64,000 bases of DNA from Spirochaetota bacterium (lineage in GTDB: Bacteria; Spirochaetota; UBA4802; JAKQUI01), in assembly GCA_029562645.1 (NCBI GenBank), contig JAKQUI010000048.1:248001-312000 (forward strand). The letters run 5' to 3'. This document shows positions 63,186 through 64,000 of this stretch, piece by piece (the stretch's first letter is position 1; each line of letters begins with the position of its first letter). The notes beneath the pieces are model-generated. The model was not told where the DNA came from. It saw only the letters and a program-made list of their open reading frames with translations, and did not search any database. Made by a program: the position numbers and the translations under genes.

Positions 63186-63815
63186 TCAGACCTCCTTCGC
63201 CTGCACGCCCATGCGCAAGGTATCGATGATCGTTTGCGTGTACTCCTCGACCGTTTCCTCGTTTTTCAAAAAATCGACGAGTCCGGAATCTCCAAGGGCG
63301 AGTCGCATGATATTGAAAAAATTGATGGCGCCCACCGTTTGAAAGAACAGGTAGTGGGGATTCACCTCGCGGATGAGTCCGCGGCGCTGGCAATCCTCGA
63401 TGATGGCGATGACCCGCGCGTGGATCGGCACGATGAGCGTCGGCAGGGCGATCTTCTTGAAGTACTTCCCGCCGCCCGATATCTCGCGGAGGATGATCCG
63501 GATCACGTCCGCGTCCAGCGAGGTGATGTATTTCACGTAATTTCGAATGCTGGCATAGAGCTCCGCCAGAGGATCATCGCCTCCGATATAGCTTTCCTCG
63601 ATGGAATCCATGATGCCCTTGAATTTATCGAACAACACGCGCTCGTAGAGCGCCTCCTTTCCGCGGAAGTGGTAATAGATCATCGCCTTGTTGATTCGCG
63701 CCTGCTTCGCGATACGGTCGATACGCGCGCCGGCGAAACCGTTGTGCGCAAACTCGCGGATTGCAGCAGAAATTATTTTTTGTTCAGTTGTGGCCTGCTC
63801 CATTCCCAACACCAT
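63186..63815 (-). CDS. TetR-family regulator of the efflux operon (CecR-like)
   Basis: 209 residues from ATG 63815; ATG 63803 (MEQATTEQKIISAAIREFAH) is an equally good start. HTH: GFAGARIDRIAKQARINKAM then IYYHFRGKEALYERVL. The ligand domain ends with ISGGGKYFKKIALPTLIVPI and FFNIMRLALGDSGLVDFLKN. It is the first gene of the seven-gene operon, as CecR is next to ybhGFSR in E. coli. Double palindromes lie directly upstream, so autorepression relieved by an effector is likely. Confidence 0.92.
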   Translation of the reverse strand: MVLGMEQATTEQKIISAAIREFAHNGFAGARIDRIAKQARINKAMIYYHFRGKEALYERVLFDKFKGIMDSIEESYIGGDDPLAELYASIRNYVKYITSLDADVIRIILREISGGGKYFKKIALPTLIVPIHARVIAIIEDCQRRGLIREVNPHYLFFQTVGAINFFNIMRLALGDSGLVDFLKNEETVEEYTQTIIDTLRMGVQAKEV

Positions 63816-63832
63816 CAATCAAGGCACTTTTT

Positions 63833-63866
63833 AACCAACCATTTGGTTTAACTAACTATTTAGTTA
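63833..63866. promoter_or_regulatory. double palindromic TetR operator
   Basis: Two perfect 12-bp palindromes, AACCATTTGGTT (63837-63848) and AACTATTTAGTT (63854-63865), start 17 bases apart. Each is preceded by an extra half (AACC and AACT). They sit between the -10 element and the TetR start, where a bound regulator would block transcription. Confidence 0.75.
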
Positions 63867-63895
63867 TATGTATGATATGAGAGGGTTTTCGTCAA
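63867..63895 (-). promoter_or_regulatory. promoter of the tetR-efflux operon
   Basis: On the minus strand TTGACG (63895-63890), a 17-base spacer and TACATA (63872-63867). The -35 is good, the -10 only fair. The operator follows without a gap. Confidence 0.5.
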
Positions 63896-63905
63896 GCCAT
63901 AATGC

Positions 63906-64000
63906 CTATTTTTTTATCTTTTTTGCCGCAGGGATCACAACGATGACCTTCTCGATTGATTTCTCCGTCGCCGCATCGACGATGAACTTGCAGCCGGCAT
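63906..64000 (-). CDS. C-terminal end of an unidentified protein (5' part outside window)
   Basis: Last 31 codons of a minus-strand gene. The end reads CKFIVDAATEKSIEKVIVVI, then PAAKKIKK and a TAG stop at 63906. Too short to name; a distant likeness to the end of leucyl-tRNA synthetases is noted but not claimed. Confidence 0.5.
   Translation of the reverse strand, partial: AGCKFIVDAATEKSIEKVIVVIPAAKKIKK

Noticed and set aside
1-64000. rRNA, tRNA, CRISPR array, riboswitch, insertion sequence or prophage
   Set aside because: None recognised on either strand. No regular spaced repeats, no transposase or integrase reading frame, and no clear cloverleaf.
63906-64000. Leucyl-tRNA synthetase C terminus
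   Set aside because: Only 31 residues with a vague likeness; not enough to name.

Overview
The window is GC-rich, densely coded chromosomal DNA of a diderm (outer-membrane) bacterium. It carries a Kdo transferase (WaaA), a sialate-synthase-type gene (NeuB family), TolC-type and beta-barrel outer-membrane proteins, a LolA-like protein and many lipoproteins. A FliG C-terminal domain joined to a MotA-like segment, a PgsB/PgsC/PgsW set, DUF4398-LysM and DUF4421-type proteins and a SpoIIE/RsbW/STAS operon fit a free-living spirochaete (Leptospirales-like) best. That assignment is inference: no rRNA, tRNA or ribosomal protein gene is present. Ferredoxin-nitroreductase, ETF/acyl-CoA dehydrogenase, bacteriohemerythrin, CoA-disulfide-reductase-like and glycyl radical genes suggest life at low oxygen.

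Layout. 1-2.4 kb: truncated neuB, glpK, an orphan MshEN-type mini-protein. 2.5-7.1 kb: ilvE, a four-PAS GGDEF/EAL protein, a zinc-ribbon membrane protein. 7.3-14.9 kb: a zinc-centred block with Nudix, znuACB, a 33-residue Cys-rich peptide with its own promoter and terminator, an ABC exporter, a COG0523-like protein fused to TPRs, and an FmdB zinc ribbon. 15-17.7 kb: DUF4015-type lipoprotein, bacteriohemerythrin, MFS. 17.7-23.2 kb: ferredoxin-nitroreductase and a partner-switching operon (unknown protein, STAS, RsbW-like, PP2C). 23.5-28.2 kb: EEP lipoprotein, amidase, acyl-CoA dehydrogenase, etfB, etfA. 28.3-31.2 kb: a frameshifted nucleotidyltransferase, the MotA/FliG hybrid, a CoA-disulfide-reductase-like flavoprotein. 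31.5-32.9 kb: MATE transporter.

33.1-36.5 kb holds the most unusual gene: one 1112-codon frame joining a complete radical-SAM activase to a complete glycyl radical enzyme, behind its own promoter and a palindromic operator candidate, and ended by a terminator.

36.5-50.3 kb is mostly envelope biology: exported proteins and lipoproteins, an amidohydrolase, a GGR-type flavoprotein, DedA, a LysM lipoprotein, a tail-anchored unknown with a DUF4421-type barrel, WaaA, a LolA-like protein. 50.3-56.7 kb: htpG, UPF0316, pgsB-pgsC-pgsW and an XRE-cupin regulator. 56.7-63.9 kb is one tightly overlapping efflux operon (TetR, TolC, HlyD, NBD, two ABC-2 permeases, NBD) related to ybhGFSR, with a double palindromic operator. 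The window ends inside one more minus-strand gene.
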